Positions 44,593 to 54,753 of a DNA stretch of 64,000 nucleotides are shown here, piece after piece. The stretch is from Frigidibacter sp. RF13 (GTDB taxonomy: Bacteria > Pseudomonadota > Alphaproteobacteria > Rhodobacterales > Rhodobacteraceae). The first letter of the stretch is position 1. Each line of letters opens with the position of its first letter. The notes under the pieces are model-generated. The model was not told the DNA's origin, ran no database searches, and worked only from the letters and a program-made list of their open reading frames with translations. The stretch spans positions 930,001 through 994,000 of the forward strand of contig NZ_JAPNUE010000001.1 of NCBI RefSeq assembly GCF_026626305.1, in the 5' to 3' direction. Both the position numbers and the translations under genes were made by a program.

Positions 44593-46008
44593 ATGACATT
44601 TGACCGTACCATACTTCTGATCGAGAACACCGTATCGCTGCAGGTCACCTATGCCTCGGTCCTGCGGCAGCATGGCTATCGGGTGATTACAGCGGGAACC
44701 GCAGAGGCGGGGCTTGCCGCCTTGCGCGAGACCGCACCACAGGCTGTCATCGTCGACCTCGCTCTGCCCGACCGCGACGGGATTGAACTCATGGCCGATA
44801 TCCTGACCGAACGCCCCGGGTTGCCGGTCATCGTCATCACGGCAAACGGCCCGACGAGCACGGCGGTCGAGGCGATGCGGGCCGGCGCGCATGACTTTCT
44901 GGTCAAGCCGTTCGACGAGCAGAGATTCCTTAACGCCGTCGGCAATGCGATCGCGGCGGCCGAGGCAACCTTGGCCAGCGCCGAAGCGCCAGACCGCACG
45001 GCACCCTCCCCAGGCGATTTCGTCGGATCATCGGCCACGATGACGCAGGTCTACGCCCGCATCCGCTCGGTCGCCCGGTCGATGGCGCCGGTCTTCATCA
45101 CCGGCGAAAGCGGCACCGGCAAGGAGCTGTGCGCCGAGGCGATCCACCGCCTGTCGAGCCGCGCGACGAAGCCCTTTGTCATCTTGTCTTGCGGCACGAT
45201 TCCATCGGATCAGCTGGAATCAGAGCTTTTCGGCCATATGAAAGGCTCGTTCCCCGGCGCCATCGCCGAGCGGACCGGCGCAGCGGCGGCGGCCGATGGT
45301 GGCACGCTCTTTCTTGACGAGATCTGTGAACTTGACCCGTCTGTCCAGGCGAAGCTTCTGAAATTCGTCCAGACCTCGACCATCCAGCCGGTCGGGTCGA
45401 ACCGACCGCGCAAGGTCAATGTCCGCATCATCTGCGCCACCAACCGCGATCCGGCGCAGGCGATCCGCATGGGGCAGCTCAGGCAGGACCTCTACTACCG
45501 CCTGCATGTCGTGCCGCTGCATATGCCGCCCCTGCGTGATCGGGGCGCCGACGTGATCGAGATTGCCGAACAGGCGCTTGCCCGGATGTCCGAGGAAGAG
45601 GGGCGCCGTTTCCGTGGCCTCAGCGACGAGGCGGCGGCACTCTTCCGCTTCTACGCCTGGCCCGGCAATGTGCGCGAGCTTCTGAATGTCATCCGTCAGG
45701 TGGTGGTGATGCATGACGGGCGCGAAGTGACGCCCGCGATGCTGCCCCCGGAACTGACCGAGGCGCCGGTCAAGCCGAACCTCGCAGGTGCGCCGCGCCC
45801 GGTCGCCAGCAAGGTCGAAATCGGCGCGATCCTGGGCCGTCCGCTGGCTGAGGCCGAACGGATGATCATCGAGGCGACGATTGCCATGCATGGCGGTTCG
45901 ATCACCCGCGCGGCGCGGGTGCTGGAGGTGGCGCCCTCGACGCTTTACCGCAAGATCGAAGCCTGGCAGGCGAAAACCGGCGGAGCCAAGGACAGCGAGG
46001 AGGGCTGA
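44593..46008 (+). CDS. NtrC-type response regulator with altered sigma-54 loop
   Basis: Protein of 471 residues: a receiver domain (1-120, phospho-Asp55 in VIVDLALPD, Lys in FLVKPFD; the acidic pair is E11-N12 instead of two acids), an AAA+ domain (Walker A TGESGTGKE, Walker B GGTLFLDEI, arginine finger region RQDLYYRLHV) and a Fis-type helix-turn-helix (GGSITRAARVLEVAPSTLYRK). The sigma-54 contact loop reads GSFPGA in place of GAFTGA, losing the key Thr. It may therefore act without sigma-54. No histidine kinase gene is adjacent. It is convergent with nadK. Confidence 0.88.
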   Translation: MTFDRTILLIENTVSLQVTYASVLRQHGYRVITAGTAEAGLAALRETAPQAVIVDLALPDRDGIELMADILTERPGLPVIVITANGPTSTAVEAMRAGAHDFLVKPFDEQRFLNAVGNAIAAAEATLASAEAPDRTAPSPGDFVGSSATMTQVYARIRSVARSMAPVFITGESGTGKELCAEAIHRLSSRATKPFVILSCGTIPSDQLESELFGHMKGSFPGAIAERTGAAAAADGGTLFLDEICELDPSVQAKLLKFVQTSTIQPVGSNRPRKVNVRIICATNRDPAQAIRMGQLRQDLYYRLHVVPLHMPPLRDRGADVIEIAEQALARMSEEEGRRFRGLSDEAAALFRFYAWPGNVRELLNVIRQVVVMHDGREVTPAMLPPELTEAPVKPNLAGAPRPVASKVEIGAILGRPLAEAERMIIEATIAMHGGSITRAARVLEVAPSTLYRKIEAWQAKTGGAKDSEEG

Positions 46009-46017
46009 TAGCCCCGC

Positions 46018-46788
46018 TCAGATGAACTGCTCGCGCGTCAGCCGTTCTTCCAGCCCGTGACCGGGATCGAAGAGGATGCGGTGACGGATCGTGGCATCCG
46101 AACATATCTCGACACTCAGCACATCGCGCACAGAGGACCGGCTGTCGGCGTCCGCCATTACCGGCCGCTTCGCGGCTTCGAGTACGTCGAACCGCACCAG
46201 CGCCGCCTTCGGCAGGATGGCGCCGCGCCAGCGCCTTGGCCGGAAGGCGGCCATGGCGGTCAGCGCCAGCACGTCCGATCCGATCGGCAGGATCGGGCCG
46301 TGGGCGGAATAATTGTAGGCGGTCGATCCGGCAGGCGTCGAAAGAAGCGCGCCGTCGCAGACCAGCTCCTCCATCCTGACCCTTCCATCGACGCTGATCC
46401 TCAGCTTCGCCGCCTGCGGCCCGGCGCGCAGAAGCGCCACCTCGTTGATCGCGAGCGCCTCATGCGCCGCACCATCGGCGTCGATAACCCGCATGCGCAA
46501 AGGGGCAATCTCGGTTTCCTCAGCCGCCGCCAGCCGCTCGAACAGCCCGTCTTCGGCATATTCGTTCATGAGAAAGCCGATGGTCCCGCAATTCATGCCA
46601 TAGACCGGCAGATCGCGCGCCTCGGTCGCATGGAGCGTCTGCAGCATGAACCCGTCTCCGCCAAGCGCGACGATGGCGTCCGCCTGTTCCAGCGCCACTG
46701 ATCCATAGCGCGCGGTCAGCCGCTCTAGCGCATCGCGCGCGGCCTCCGCCTCGCTTGCCAGAAAAGTGATACGCTGCGACCTCTTCAC
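46018..46788 (-). CDS. nadK: NAD kinase
   Basis: Cytosolic ATP-NAD kinase of 256 residues making NADP+. The GGDG motif (ALGGDGFML), [14 protein letters not shown], the NE motif (AINEVALL) and the [19 protein letters not shown] region are typical. It is a little shorter than enterobacterial NadK but complete. It stands alone between the response regulator and the divergent multicopper oxidase gene. Confidence 0.95.
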   Translation of the reverse strand: MKRSQRITFLASEAEAARDALERLTARYGSVALEQADAIVALGGDGFMLQTLHATEARDLPVYGMNCGTIGFLMNEYAEDGLFERLAAAEETEIAPLRMRVIDADGAAHEALAINEVALLRAGPQAAKLRISVDGRVRMEELVCDGALLSTPAGSTAYNYSAHGPILPIGSDVLALTAMAAFRPRRWRGAILPKAALVRFDVLEAAKRPVMADADSRSSVRDVLSVEICSDATIRHRILFDPGHGLEERLTREQFI

Positions 46789-46878
46789 ATCTTCCGCTCC
46801 GCTTCCACATCGGCATTGATCACCGTTAAGGACGCCTGCGCAACCCCGCAGTCGCCCCCCGTCTGAAAGGAACGCCCG

Positions 46879-48303
46879 ATGACGCCCAGCCGCCGCACCT
46901 TCCTGACCGGTCTTCTGGCCAGCCCCGCGCTTATGCGCCTCGGGCCTGCCTTCGCGTCAGAGGGGCGGGCGCTGACCATGCCCGCGATCGACGAAGGAAC
47001 GGTGACGGCGGGCGCGCTGTCCTTCGACCTCGGGCTGCAGTCGGGCGAGATGGAGTTCCTGGCAGGCAGGGCGACGCCGACGATCGGCATCAACGGCCCC
47101 TACCTCGGCCCGATCCTGCGGGCGCGGGCGGGCGAGGCCCTGTCGCTCAGGGTCCGGAACGGCCTTGAGGAAGCGTCATCGCTGCACTGGCACGGGCTGC
47201 ATCTGCCCGCCGCGATGGACGGCGGCCCGCATCAGCCGATCGCGCCGGGCGCCAGTTGGACGGCCGAATTTCCGCTCAAGCAGAAGGCCGGGACCTTCTG
47301 GTTCCATTCGCACCAGCATGGCCGGACCGCGGCGCAGGTCTGGTCGGGGCTCGCGGGCGTGATCCGGGTCGAAGATGAAGAGGAGGGGGCGCTGCCCCTG
47401 CCCCGCACGCACGGCGAAGATGATTTCACCCTTGTCCTGCAGGACCGGCGTTTTGGCGCGGACGGTGCCATGACCTATGCGCCCGACATGCATGACCTGA
47501 TGGCAGGCAAGGTCGGCGATGTGATGCTGGTGAACGGTCAGGTGGGGGCCCATCTGCCGGTCGCCGCGCCGCTCGCGCGGCTGAGGGTCCTGAACGGCGC
47601 CAATGGCTCGATCTACCGGCTGCATTTTGCGGGCGACGTGCCCTTCGTGCAGATAGCCTCTGACGGCGGGCTCCTCGAAGCCCCGGTCATGCTGACCGAG
47701 GCACTCGTCGCGCCGGGCGAAAGGGTGGAACTTCTGGTCGATCTGAGCGCAGGGGCGCCCCTGATGCTGCGCGCCGAGGTTTTTGGCGCCGAGGCGCCCT
47801 TTGCCGGATCGAACGGCGTGCGTGACGTGATCGAGATCCGCCCCGACCGCGCGCGGTCTGCCCCGCCCGCCCTGCCCGACCGGCTCGCCAGCCTGCCGCC
47901 CGTCCCGGCGGCCACCGGCGCGACGCGGACCTTCAAGCTCGGCATGACCGGCGAGGGCCTGATGGGCACGCCGGTGATCGACGGCATTCCGTTCGACCAT
48001 GGGCGGATAGATTTCACCGTGCCGCTCGGCGCGGTCGAGACCTGGATCTTCGAGAACACATCCCAGATGCTGCATCCAATGCATGTGCACGATGTGCAGT
48101 TCCGCATCGTCTCTCGCAACGGCCAGCCGCCCGCGCCGCGCGAGGCGGGGCTGAAGGACGTGGTCCTCACCCAGCCCGGCGAACGGGTCGAACTTCGGAT
48201 GGAGTTCACCGACTACGCCGACCCGGTCAGCCCCTACATGATGCACTGCCATATCCTCGAGCATGAGGATCAGGGCATGATGAAGCAGTTCACTGTGGTC
48301 TGA
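46879..48303 (+). CDS. Periplasmic multicopper oxidase (Tat-exported)
   Basis: Protein of 474 residues with a twin-arginine signal ([10 protein letters not shown]) and three cupredoxin domains. All four copper-binding motifs are present: [26 protein letters not shown] and [13 protein letters not shown] with an axial Met. Related proteins oxidise Cu(I) (CueO), phenols or Mn, or support cell division (FtsP). There is no Met-rich copper insert, so CueO function is not assured. AAAGGAACGCCCG gives the ribosome site. Confidence 0.9.
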   Translation: MTPSRRTFLTGLLASPALMRLGPAFASEGRALTMPAIDEGTVTAGALSFDLGLQSGEMEFLAGRATPTIGINGPYLGPILRARAGEALSLRVRNGLEEASSLHWHGLHLPAAMDGGPHQPIAPGASWTAEFPLKQKAGTFWFHSHQHGRTAAQVWSGLAGVIRVEDEEEGALPLPRTHGEDDFTLVLQDRRFGADGAMTYAPDMHDLMAGKVGDVMLVNGQVGAHLPVAAPLARLRVLNGANGSIYRLHFAGDVPFVQIASDGGLLEAPVMLTEALVAPGERVELLVDLSAGAPLMLRAEVFGAEAPFAGSNGVRDVIEIRPDRARSAPPALPDRLASLPPVPAATGATRTFKLGMTGEGLMGTPVIDGIPFDHGRIDFTVPLGAVETWIFENTSQMLHPMHVHDVQFRIVSRNGQPPAPREAGLKDVVLTQPGERVELRMEFTDYADPVSPYMMHCHILEHEDQGMMKQFTVV

Positions 48304-48429
48304 ACACCGCCCGGCGGCAAAGGGTAGCGGTAACGTTCGCCCCGTGATGCGGGAAGGTCGGAATCCGCCTTTCTCGCAGGGGGAAGCTCGGCTACAACCC
48401 CGCCCGAACCGGACCGCGAGGAGACCAGC

Positions 48430-49716
48430 ATGACCGCCCAAAAAGGCTTTTTCACCGAGCATCTTGCGTCGAGCGACCCCGAGCTCTGGAGCTCGATCAC
48501 CAATGAACTCGGCCGCCAGCGCGACGAGATCGAGCTGATCGCCTCGGAAAACATCGTGTCGCTGGCGGTCCTCGAGGCCCAAGGCTCGGTGATGACCAAC
48601 AAATATGCCGAGGGCTACCCGGGCAAGCGCTATTACGGCGGCTGCCAGTATGTCGACGTGGCCGAAACGCTGGCCATTGAACGCGCGAAGGAACTCTTCG
48701 GCTGCAAGTTCGCGAACGTCCAGCCGAATTCCGGGTCGCAGATGAACCAGGCGGTGTTCCTGGCGCTTCTGAAGCCCGGCGATACGTTCATGGGGCTTGA
48801 CCTCAACTCCGGCGGCCACCTGACCCACGGCTCGCCCGTCAACATGTCGGGCAAATGGTTCAACGTCGTCTCCTATGGCGTCCGCCAGCAGGACCAGCGG
48901 CTGGATATGGAAGATGTCCGCCAGAAGGCGCTGGAACATCGGCCGAAACTGATCATCGCGGGCGGCACCGCTTACAGCCGCGAATGGGACTGGGCGGCCT
49001 TCCGCGCCATCGCCGACGAGATCGGCGCCTATCTGCATGTCGACATGGCCCATATCGCGGGGCTTGTCGCGGGCGGCGTCCATGCCTCGCCCGTCCCGCA
49101 TGCCCATGTCTGCACCACCACGACCCACAAGTCGCTGCGCGGCCCCCGTGGTGGCATGATCCTGACCAATGACGAAGAGATCGCGAAGAAGATCAATTCT
49201 GCCGTCTTCCCCGGCCTGCAGGGCGGCCCGCTGATGCATGTGATCGCCGCAAAGGCCGTGGCCTTCGGCGAGGCGCTGCGGCCCGAATTCAAGGCCTATG
49301 CGGCGCAGGTCAAGAAAAACGCCGCCGCCATGGCGGACGAGCTGATGAAGGGCGGGATCAACATCGTCTCGGGCGGCACCGACAACCACCTCTGCTTGGC
49401 CGACCTGCGGCCCAAGAAGGTGACCGGTAAGGCGACCGAGGCCGCGCTTGGCCGTGCCCACATCACCTGCAACAAGAACGGCGTGCCGTTCGACCCCGAA
49501 AAGCCGTTCGTGACCAGCGGAATCCGTCTCGGCGCGCCCGCCGGCACCACCCGCGGCTTCGGCGAGGCCGAATTCCGCCAGATCGCCCGCTGGATCGTCG
49601 AGGTCGTCGATGGCCTTGCCGCGAACGGCGAGGAAGGCAACGGCGCGGTCGAGGCCAAGGTCAAGGGCGAAGTCGCGGCCCTTTGCGCCAAATTCCCGAT
49701 GTACCCGACACTCTGA
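48430..49716 (+). CDS. glyA: Serine hydroxymethyltransferase
   Basis: PLP enzyme of 428 residues that interconverts serine and glycine with tetrahydrofolate, the main source of one-carbon units. The PLP-lysine motif [28 protein letters not shown], and [14 protein letters not shown] are intact. CGAGGAGACCAGC precedes the ATG. A strong terminator follows. Confidence 0.97.
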   Translation: MTAQKGFFTEHLASSDPELWSSITNELGRQRDEIELIASENIVSLAVLEAQGSVMTNKYAEGYPGKRYYGGCQYVDVAETLAIERAKELFGCKFANVQPNSGSQMNQAVFLALLKPGDTFMGLDLNSGGHLTHGSPVNMSGKWFNVVSYGVRQQDQRLDMEDVRQKALEHRPKLIIAGGTAYSREWDWAAFRAIADEIGAYLHVDMAHIAGLVAGGVHASPVPHAHVCTTTTHKSLRGPRGGMILTNDEEIAKKINSAVFPGLQGGPLMHVIAAKAVAFGEALRPEFKAYAAQVKKNAAAMADELMKGGINIVSGGTDNHLCLADLRPKKVTGKATEAALGRAHITCNKNGVPFDPEKPFVTSGIRLGAPAGTTRGFGEAEFRQIARWIVEVVDGLAANGEEGNGAVEAKVKGEVAALCAKFPMYPTL

Positions 49717-49737
49717 GCCGGAACATTTTTGACTTAG

Positions 49738-49766
49738 AAGGGCCTCCGAATTTCCGGAGGCCTTTT
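49738..49766 (+). terminator. Terminator of glyA
   Basis: Perfect core stem GGCCTCCG/CGGAGGCC with an AATTTC loop, extended by A-T pairs and followed by TTTT. Confidence 0.85.
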
Positions 49767-50163
49767 CTATGCCTCTTTCGCGCTCTGCTGCAGCCCGGCG
49801 AAAGTCATGAGCGAAGCCGAGAAATCCTTAAGGCCCTGAAATAGCAATCGATGTTTGCAGGCTGCGTGCAGCTCTGAGTGCAATTTACATCATCCGCCCG
49901 AATGAATTGAAGGCAGCTTTCTGCCAGAAGATATGGCAGATCAGGGTCCATCATCTCGACAAAAAAGGCACAGCGGTGGCATTGGTTAACCGCAGTTGCA
50001 ACCCCTCGATAAGCGCCGTTAGTGCCGTCAGCAAACTGATGCTTTGCAGGAGGTCCCACTGGGAGTAGCTTATGGGGAAACAGTTCGCGAAGGTCAGGGC
50101 GGACTCCACCTTGTCTTCTCCAAAGATGGTTTCCGGCTGTTGGGAACAAAGGAGCTGTTTCAA
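49767..50163. other. AT-richer noncoding stretch before the cytochrome gene
   Basis: About 400 bases that are visibly less GC-rich than their surroundings. Open frames exist on both strands, but none has a normal codon pattern or a recognisable product. It presumably holds the cytochrome promoter and marks the left edge of a foreign-looking patch. Confidence 0.4.
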
Positions 50164-50526
50164 ATGACATCGTCACTTCTGGAATCACGCGTTGTTCTTG
50201 GAATGATGCTGGTAGCGTTTACGAGTGGAGCTCAGCCTGCCTCAGCAGAGGGCGATCTGAGCAAAGGAAAGACATTGGCTCGAAGCTCGGCTTGCATCCA
50301 GTGCCATGGCGACGACGGAAATGCGCGCTCCACTTCGTTCCAGCCGATACCGATGCTCGCAGGGCAACCCGCAGAGTATTTGGTAGCACAGATGAAGGCA
50401 TTTGCTGACGGCACCCGAATGAGTTCGACCAAGAATGTCGAGCTTATGGTGCAGGCGCTCGGCAGGCTCAGCGAAAGCGATTTCCAGGACATTGCAGCCT
50501 ATTTCGAAGCGCAGAAGCGGTACTAA
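50164..50526 (+). CDS. Small periplasmic class I cytochrome c
   Basis: Protein of 120 residues with a signal peptide ending in AQPASA. One haem-binding CIQCH is followed by a distal Met region (FADGTRMSSTKN), which marks the c4/c5-type single-domain class. AAAGGAG lies nine bases before ATG 50164. It probably carries electrons for a periplasmic dehydrogenase or oxidase; no partner is next to it, apart from the flavoprotein gene 121 bases downstream. Base composition is lower in GC than in neighbouring genes, suggesting acquisition. Confidence 0.85.
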   Translation: MTSSLLESRVVLGMMLVAFTSGAQPASAEGDLSKGKTLARSSACIQCHGDDGNARSTSFQPIPMLAGQPAEYLVAQMKAFADGTRMSSTKNVELMVQALGRLSESDFQDIAAYFEAQKRY

Positions 50527-50647
50527 GTTCCAAATGTCGACGTAGTAGCCCGTCATGCCTTGCAGCGGCATGTCCATCGGTGCGCAACCCACCAGCATTG
50601 ACTAGATTCTGACCAATCGTCCAAGATCGCGCCGCAAGGAGAGCACC

Positions 50648-52672
50648 ATGCCCCGCGATCCGCGTTTCGATATCCTGTTTCAGCCCCTGAAGATCGGCCC
50701 CGTCACCGCGCCGAACCGGTTCTGGCAGGTGCCGCATTGCACCGGTATGGGCTTTGCGCTGCCCGCTACACTCGCCGCCATGCGCGGGGTGAAGGCCGAG
50801 GGTGGGTGGGGCGTGGTGAACACGGAATACTGCTCGATACACCCGAGTTCGGACGACACGCCTGCGCCCTACGCCTCGCTTTGGGACGAGGGCGACATCG
50901 CCAATATGGCGGCAATGGCCGAGGCGGTGCACGCCCACGGCGCGCTGGCGGGCGTCGAGCTGTGGCACGGCGGCTGGCGGGCGGGCAATATCCTCAGCCG
51001 CGAGGCACCGTTGGGCCCGGAAAGCATGCTGGCCGAGACCGTTCCCTGGCAGAGCCAGCGGATGGATAGGCAGGATATCAGGGCCTTGCGCGATTGGCAC
51101 CGGGCAGCGGCACTGCGTGCGAAGGCGGCCGATTTCGACGTGGTCTATGTCTATGCCGCCCATACCTACCTTCTGACCCAGTTCCTCGACCCGTCCACCA
51201 ACCCGCGCGCCGACGAATACGGCGGCTCATTCGCCGCCCGGTCGCGGCTAATTCGCGAACTGGTCGAAGAGACGCGCGAGGTGGTGGGCGACCGCTGCGC
51301 GGTGGCCATCCGCATCGAAGTGACGGATGAGGACGGATCGGGTGGAGAGGAACGCGCCCGCGTGCTGGCCGACCTCGCGCCCTTGGTCGATGTCTTCGAC
51401 GTGACGATCCCCGATTACGGCACCGAAATGGGCCCCTCGCGCTTCGTCAAGGAAGCGGCGCTGGAGGGTCACATCGCCCATGTCCGTGCCGCGACCGGGA
51501 AGCCGGTGGTCGCCGTCGGACGGTTCACCAGCCCCGAGACCATGTTGTCCCAAGTCCGGCGCGGTATCCTTGATTTCATCGGCGCCGCCCGCCCCTCGAT
51601 CGCCGATCCCTTCCTGCCCGCGAAGATCCGCGAGGGGCGGTTTGAGGACATCCGCGAGTGTATCGGCTGCAATATCTGTTACGCCCATGACGGGCTCGGC
51701 GCGCCGATCCGCTGCACCCAGAACCCGACGATGGGCGAGGAATGGCGGCGCGGCTGGCACCCCGAACGGGTGCCCGCTCTGAAACGGTCCGACGACCCCG
51801 TCCTGATCGTCGGCGCTGGCCCCGCCGGGCTGGAGGCGGCACTGACGCTCGGGCGGCGCGGGGCGACGGTCATGCTGGCCGAGGCATCCGAGGAACCGGG
51901 CGGACGGGTCAACCGCGAGGCGCGTCTGCCGGGCCTGTCGGAATGGGCGCGGGTGCGTGACTGGCGGCTGTCGCAACTGCGCCAGATGGCCAATGTCAGT
52001 CTCTATCCCGCCAGTCCGATGTCGGCCGAGGATGTGCTGGCAACCGAGGCGCCGCATGTGATGGTGGCGACCGGCAGCCTCTGGCGGGCCGACGGGCGCG
52101 GGCGCAGCCATCCAAGGCCGGTTCCGACTTTCGCCGATCCGCGCACTATTACGCCTGACCGGTTGCTCGAAGGGGAAAGACCGGCAAACGGGCCGGTGGT
52201 GATCTTCGATGACGAGGGCTATCATATCGGCGCTGGCCTCGCCGACCTGCTCGCGGGCGAAGAGCATGAGGTGACCTATGTCACGCCCTTCGGCACGGTC
52301 GCCGACTGGACAGGCTACACCGTCGAACAGGCCCGCCTGCAGGCCCGGCTGATCGAGCGCGGCGTGCGGATCGTCACCTCGCATATAGTCACAGCCCTCG
52401 CGCCCAGTGCGGCGCACCTCTCCTGCGCCTACTCGGCCCGCGAATGCCGGGTGCCCTGCGGCGCCTTCGTCCCCGTGACCTCGCGCGAGCCTCAGGACAG
52501 TCTCTGGCAGGCGCTCAAGGACCGGGGCCTTGCCACGCTCACCCGCATCGGAGATGCCCGGGCACCGGGCCTGATCGCCCACGCTGTCCACGACGGCCAC
52601 CGTTTCGCGCGCGAATTCCTGACGCCGGAGGCGCAGGCAGTGCGCCGTGAGCGGGTCATTCTCGGCGGCTGA
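50648..52672 (+). CDS. Trimethylamine-dehydrogenase-like FMN/Fe-S/FAD oxidoreductase
   Basis: Protein of 674 residues of the old-yellow-enzyme/2,4-dienoyl-CoA reductase/TMADH group. The N-terminal FMN barrel (LFQPLKIGPVTAPNRF, ELWHGGWRAG, DEYGGSFAARSRL) is followed by the 4Fe-4S motif CIGCNICYAH with a fourth Cys in IRCTQNP. An FAD/ADP-binding domain comes next (LIVGAGPAGLEAALTLGRRG). DgcA, StcD and other N-methyl amine demethylases share this plan, so an N-demethylase of a methylated amine is the best guess. CAAGGAGAGCACC precedes the ATG. Confidence 0.85.
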   Translation: MPRDPRFDILFQPLKIGPVTAPNRFWQVPHCTGMGFALPATLAAMRGVKAEGGWGVVNTEYCSIHPSSDDTPAPYASLWDEGDIANMAAMAEAVHAHGALAGVELWHGGWRAGNILSREAPLGPESMLAETVPWQSQRMDRQDIRALRDWHRAAALRAKAADFDVVYVYAAHTYLLTQFLDPSTNPRADEYGGSFAARSRLIRELVEETREVVGDRCAVAIRIEVTDEDGSGGEERARVLADLAPLVDVFDVTIPDYGTEMGPSRFVKEAALEGHIAHVRAATGKPVVAVGRFTSPETMLSQVRRGILDFIGAARPSIADPFLPAKIREGRFEDIRECIGCNICYAHDGLGAPIRCTQNPTMGEEWRRGWHPERVPALKRSDDPVLIVGAGPAGLEAALTLGRRGATVMLAEASEEPGGRVNREARLPGLSEWARVRDWRLSQLRQMANVSLYPASPMSAEDVLATEAPHVMVATGSLWRADGRGRSHPRPVPTFADPRTITPDRLLEGERPANGPVVIFDDEGYHIGAGLADLLAGEEHEVTYVTPFGTVADWTGYTVEQARLQARLIERGVRIVTSHIVTALAPSAAHLSCAYSARECRVPCGAFVPVTSREPQDSLWQALKDRGLATLTRIGDARAPGLIAHAVHDGHRFAREFLTPEAQAVRRERVILGG

Positions 52673-52736
52673 GGCTGCGCGCTGGACCAGCCGCCGATCC
52701 CGTGCCAGAAGGCGATTGAGGATCGAGGAAGAGTGC

Positions 52737-53600
52737 ATGCACCGTACCACCGACCGGATCGAGCGCGCGCTCGGCGACTGGGCCCGCGCCCGCCTGCCTT
52801 TCGCGCTCGCGGAATTCGTGATGTTCGGGTTGAAACAGGCCTGGGCCTGCCTCTTCGGCGGACTGCTGCTGGCGGCGCTGCTGATCACCAGGGCCATGTG
52901 GCAGGCGGACTGGCCGATCGCCCGCTATGATGCGCTTTTCCTTTTCGCGGTCGCTGTGCAGGCGCTGTTCCTCTGGGCGCGGCTTGAGACCTGGGCGGAG
53001 GCGCGGGTGATCCTGCTCTTCCATCTCACCGGCACGGTGATGGAATGGTTCAAGGTGGGTGCGGGCTCCTGGGCCTACCCGGAGCCCGGGCTCTTCAAGA
53101 TCCTCGACGTGCCGCTCTTTTCCGGCTTCATGTATGCGTCCGTCGGCAGTTACATGGCCCGCGTTATTCGCCTCTTCGACATGCGCTTTGCGCCCTATCC
53201 GCCTTTCTGGACGACGGTGGTTCTGGCCCTCGCCATCTATGCGAATTTCTTCGCCCACCATTTTCTGCCGGACATGCGGCTTGGCCTCTTCGCCGCCACG
53301 ATCCTGCTTTATGCGCGCACCCGCATCTGGTTCCGCATCGCTCGGCACGACTACTGGATGCCGCTGCCCCTTGCTGCGTTCCTCACCAGCGGCTTCCTGT
53401 GGCTGGCCGAGAATATCGGCACACAGACCGGAACCTGGCTTTATGGCGGCCAGCACGCTGGCCAGATGGTGAGCCTTGCCAAGATGGGCTCCTGGTACCT
53501 TCTGCTCTACGTCAGTTTCGTGACCGTGACGCTCGTGGTACGCGACCCGCTCAAAGAAAGCCGCGCCAGGCGAGAGTCGCGGCCAGCGCCACAAGCGTGA
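52737..53600 (+). CDS. DUF817 integral membrane protein
   Basis: Protein of 287 residues with about eight hydrophobic segments and the conserved stretches LFHLTGTVMEWFKVGAGSW, PLFSGFMYASVGSYMAR and NFFAHHFLPDMR that mark DUF817. The function is unknown. ATG 52737 follows GAGGAAGAGTGC. Its last 50 bases overlap the convergent gene at 53551. Confidence 0.8.
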   Translation: MHRTTDRIERALGDWARARLPFALAEFVMFGLKQAWACLFGGLLLAALLITRAMWQADWPIARYDALFLFAVAVQALFLWARLETWAEARVILLFHLTGTVMEWFKVGAGSWAYPEPGLFKILDVPLFSGFMYASVGSYMARVIRLFDMRFAPYPPFWTTVVLALAIYANFFAHHFLPDMRLGLFAATILLYARTRIWFRIARHDYWMPLPLAAFLTSGFLWLAENIGTQTGTWLYGGQHAGQMVSLAKMGSWYLLLYVSFVTVTLVVRDPLKESRARRESRPAPQA

Positions 53601-53919
53601 CAAAAAGGCCCGTGGCGATCGCGGTGGTCATCTGCCACAGCAGAGCCCGACGGCGTGCGCCCGCGCCGAGCGGCTTGAGATAGCGCACGCAGGCGTCATA
53701 GGCCTCGGCCGCTTCCTCCGGATCGACCTGCATCTGCAGGCGCGGTATCGTCGCCATCTCGGCCTGCCGGGCCAGCGCCTCGGCCGCCGCCAGCACCTTG
53801 CGCGGCAGATGCCGCCCGCCACGGCGGAGCTTGGCCGCAAGCCCCTCGCCCTTTACCCTGAGCCGCGCCTCCATCAGTTCGGCCACGCGGTCGGCCATCT
53901 GCTGGACTGAGATCGACAT
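53551..53919 (-). CDS. Hypothetical protein with C-terminal membrane anchor
   Basis: Protein of 122 residues. It has a basic, helical cytosolic part and one membrane helix near 93-115 (MTTAIATGLFVTLVALAATLA), giving a tail-anchored look. No known family was recognised. Its 3' end overlaps the DUF817 gene by 50 bases on the opposite strand, which is unusual for two real genes; both frames look coding outside the overlap. Confidence 0.6.
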   Translation of the reverse strand: MSISVQQMADRVAELMEARLRVKGEGLAAKLRRGGRHLPRKVLAAAEALARQAEMATIPRLQMQVDPEEAAEAYDACVRYLKPLGAGARRRALLWQMTTAIATGLFVTLVALAATLAWRGFL

Positions 53920-53986
53920 GTCGTTTACCCCCGGACAGGCAGGTTAAGACCGAATCCCCAGCAGGGGGAAGGGGGGATTGTCCGCG

Positions 53987-54751
53987 ATGCTGAACCGGAT
54001 CGAGGCTGGAAACGATGGCGCCTTTCCGCCCCTGTTGATCGTGCATGGGCTTTTTGGTTCGGCGCGGAACTGGGGGGCGATCCAGAAGCGGATGGCAGCG
54101 GACCGCCGGGTGGTGGCAGTCGATCAGCGCAATCATGGCGAAAGTTTCCGGGCGGCGACGCAGAGCTATCATGACATGGCGGATGATATTGCCGAAGTCA
54201 TTGAAAGCGAAGGCAGATCCATGGATGTCGTCGGGCATTCCATGGGGGGAAAGGCCGCGATGATGCTGGCGCTGACGCGGCCGGAACTGGTGTACCGGCT
54301 GGTCGTGGCCGACATTGCGCCGGTGGCTTACGGCCATTCTAACCGGCATCTTGTCCATGCGATGCAGGCGCTGGACCTTGAGGGATTAACGGCGCGTAGC
54401 GAGGCCGACCGGCGGCTTCAGACTTCGGTAACCGATCCGGGGACGCGGGCATTCCTGCTGCAATCCCTTGATCTTAAAGAGGAACCTCCACGCTGGAGGC
54501 TGAACCTGCCGGTCCTTGACGCCGAGATGGACAAGATCGTCGGCTGGCCGGAGGGGGTGAGCGGTACATATGACGGGCCAGTCATGTTTCTGTCGGGGGC
54601 TGCATCTGACTACATGCGGCCAGAGTACCGGGCGGGGATTAAGAAGCTGTTTCCGAGCGCGGTGATGGCCAAGATTCCGGGTGCCGGGCACTGGCTGCAT
54701 GCCGAAAAGCCGCGGGAATTCGAGGCGGCTCTCAGGGCTTTTCTGAAGTGA
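53987..54751 (+). CDS. Alpha/beta-hydrolase esterase (YbfF-like)
   Basis: Protein of 254 residues. LLIVHGLFGSARNW forms the oxyanion region, GHSMGGK the nucleophile elbow, and GAGHWLHAEKP carries the triad His. The pattern VVAVDQRNHGESFRA and ADIAPVAYG is that of the YbfF/ABHD11 esterase group, acting on short acyl esters or acyl-CoA. ATG 53987 was preferred to a TTG nine bases upstream. It is convergent with a lipoprotein gene. Confidence 0.85.
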   Translation: MLNRIEAGNDGAFPPLLIVHGLFGSARNWGAIQKRMAADRRVVAVDQRNHGESFRAATQSYHDMADDIAEVIESEGRSMDVVGHSMGGKAAMMLALTRPELVYRLVVADIAPVAYGHSNRHLVHAMQALDLEGLTARSEADRRLQTSVTDPGTRAFLLQSLDLKEEPPRWRLNLPVLDAEMDKIVGWPEGVSGTYDGPVMFLSGAASDYMRPEYRAGIKKLFPSAVMAKIPGAGHWLHAEKPREFEAALRAFLK

Positions 54752-54753
54752 TC

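Noticed and set aside
49805-50188. 127-codon frame on the minus strand in the AT-richer patch
   Set aside because: No ribosome site, no domain pattern, and it covers the start of the cytochrome c gene.
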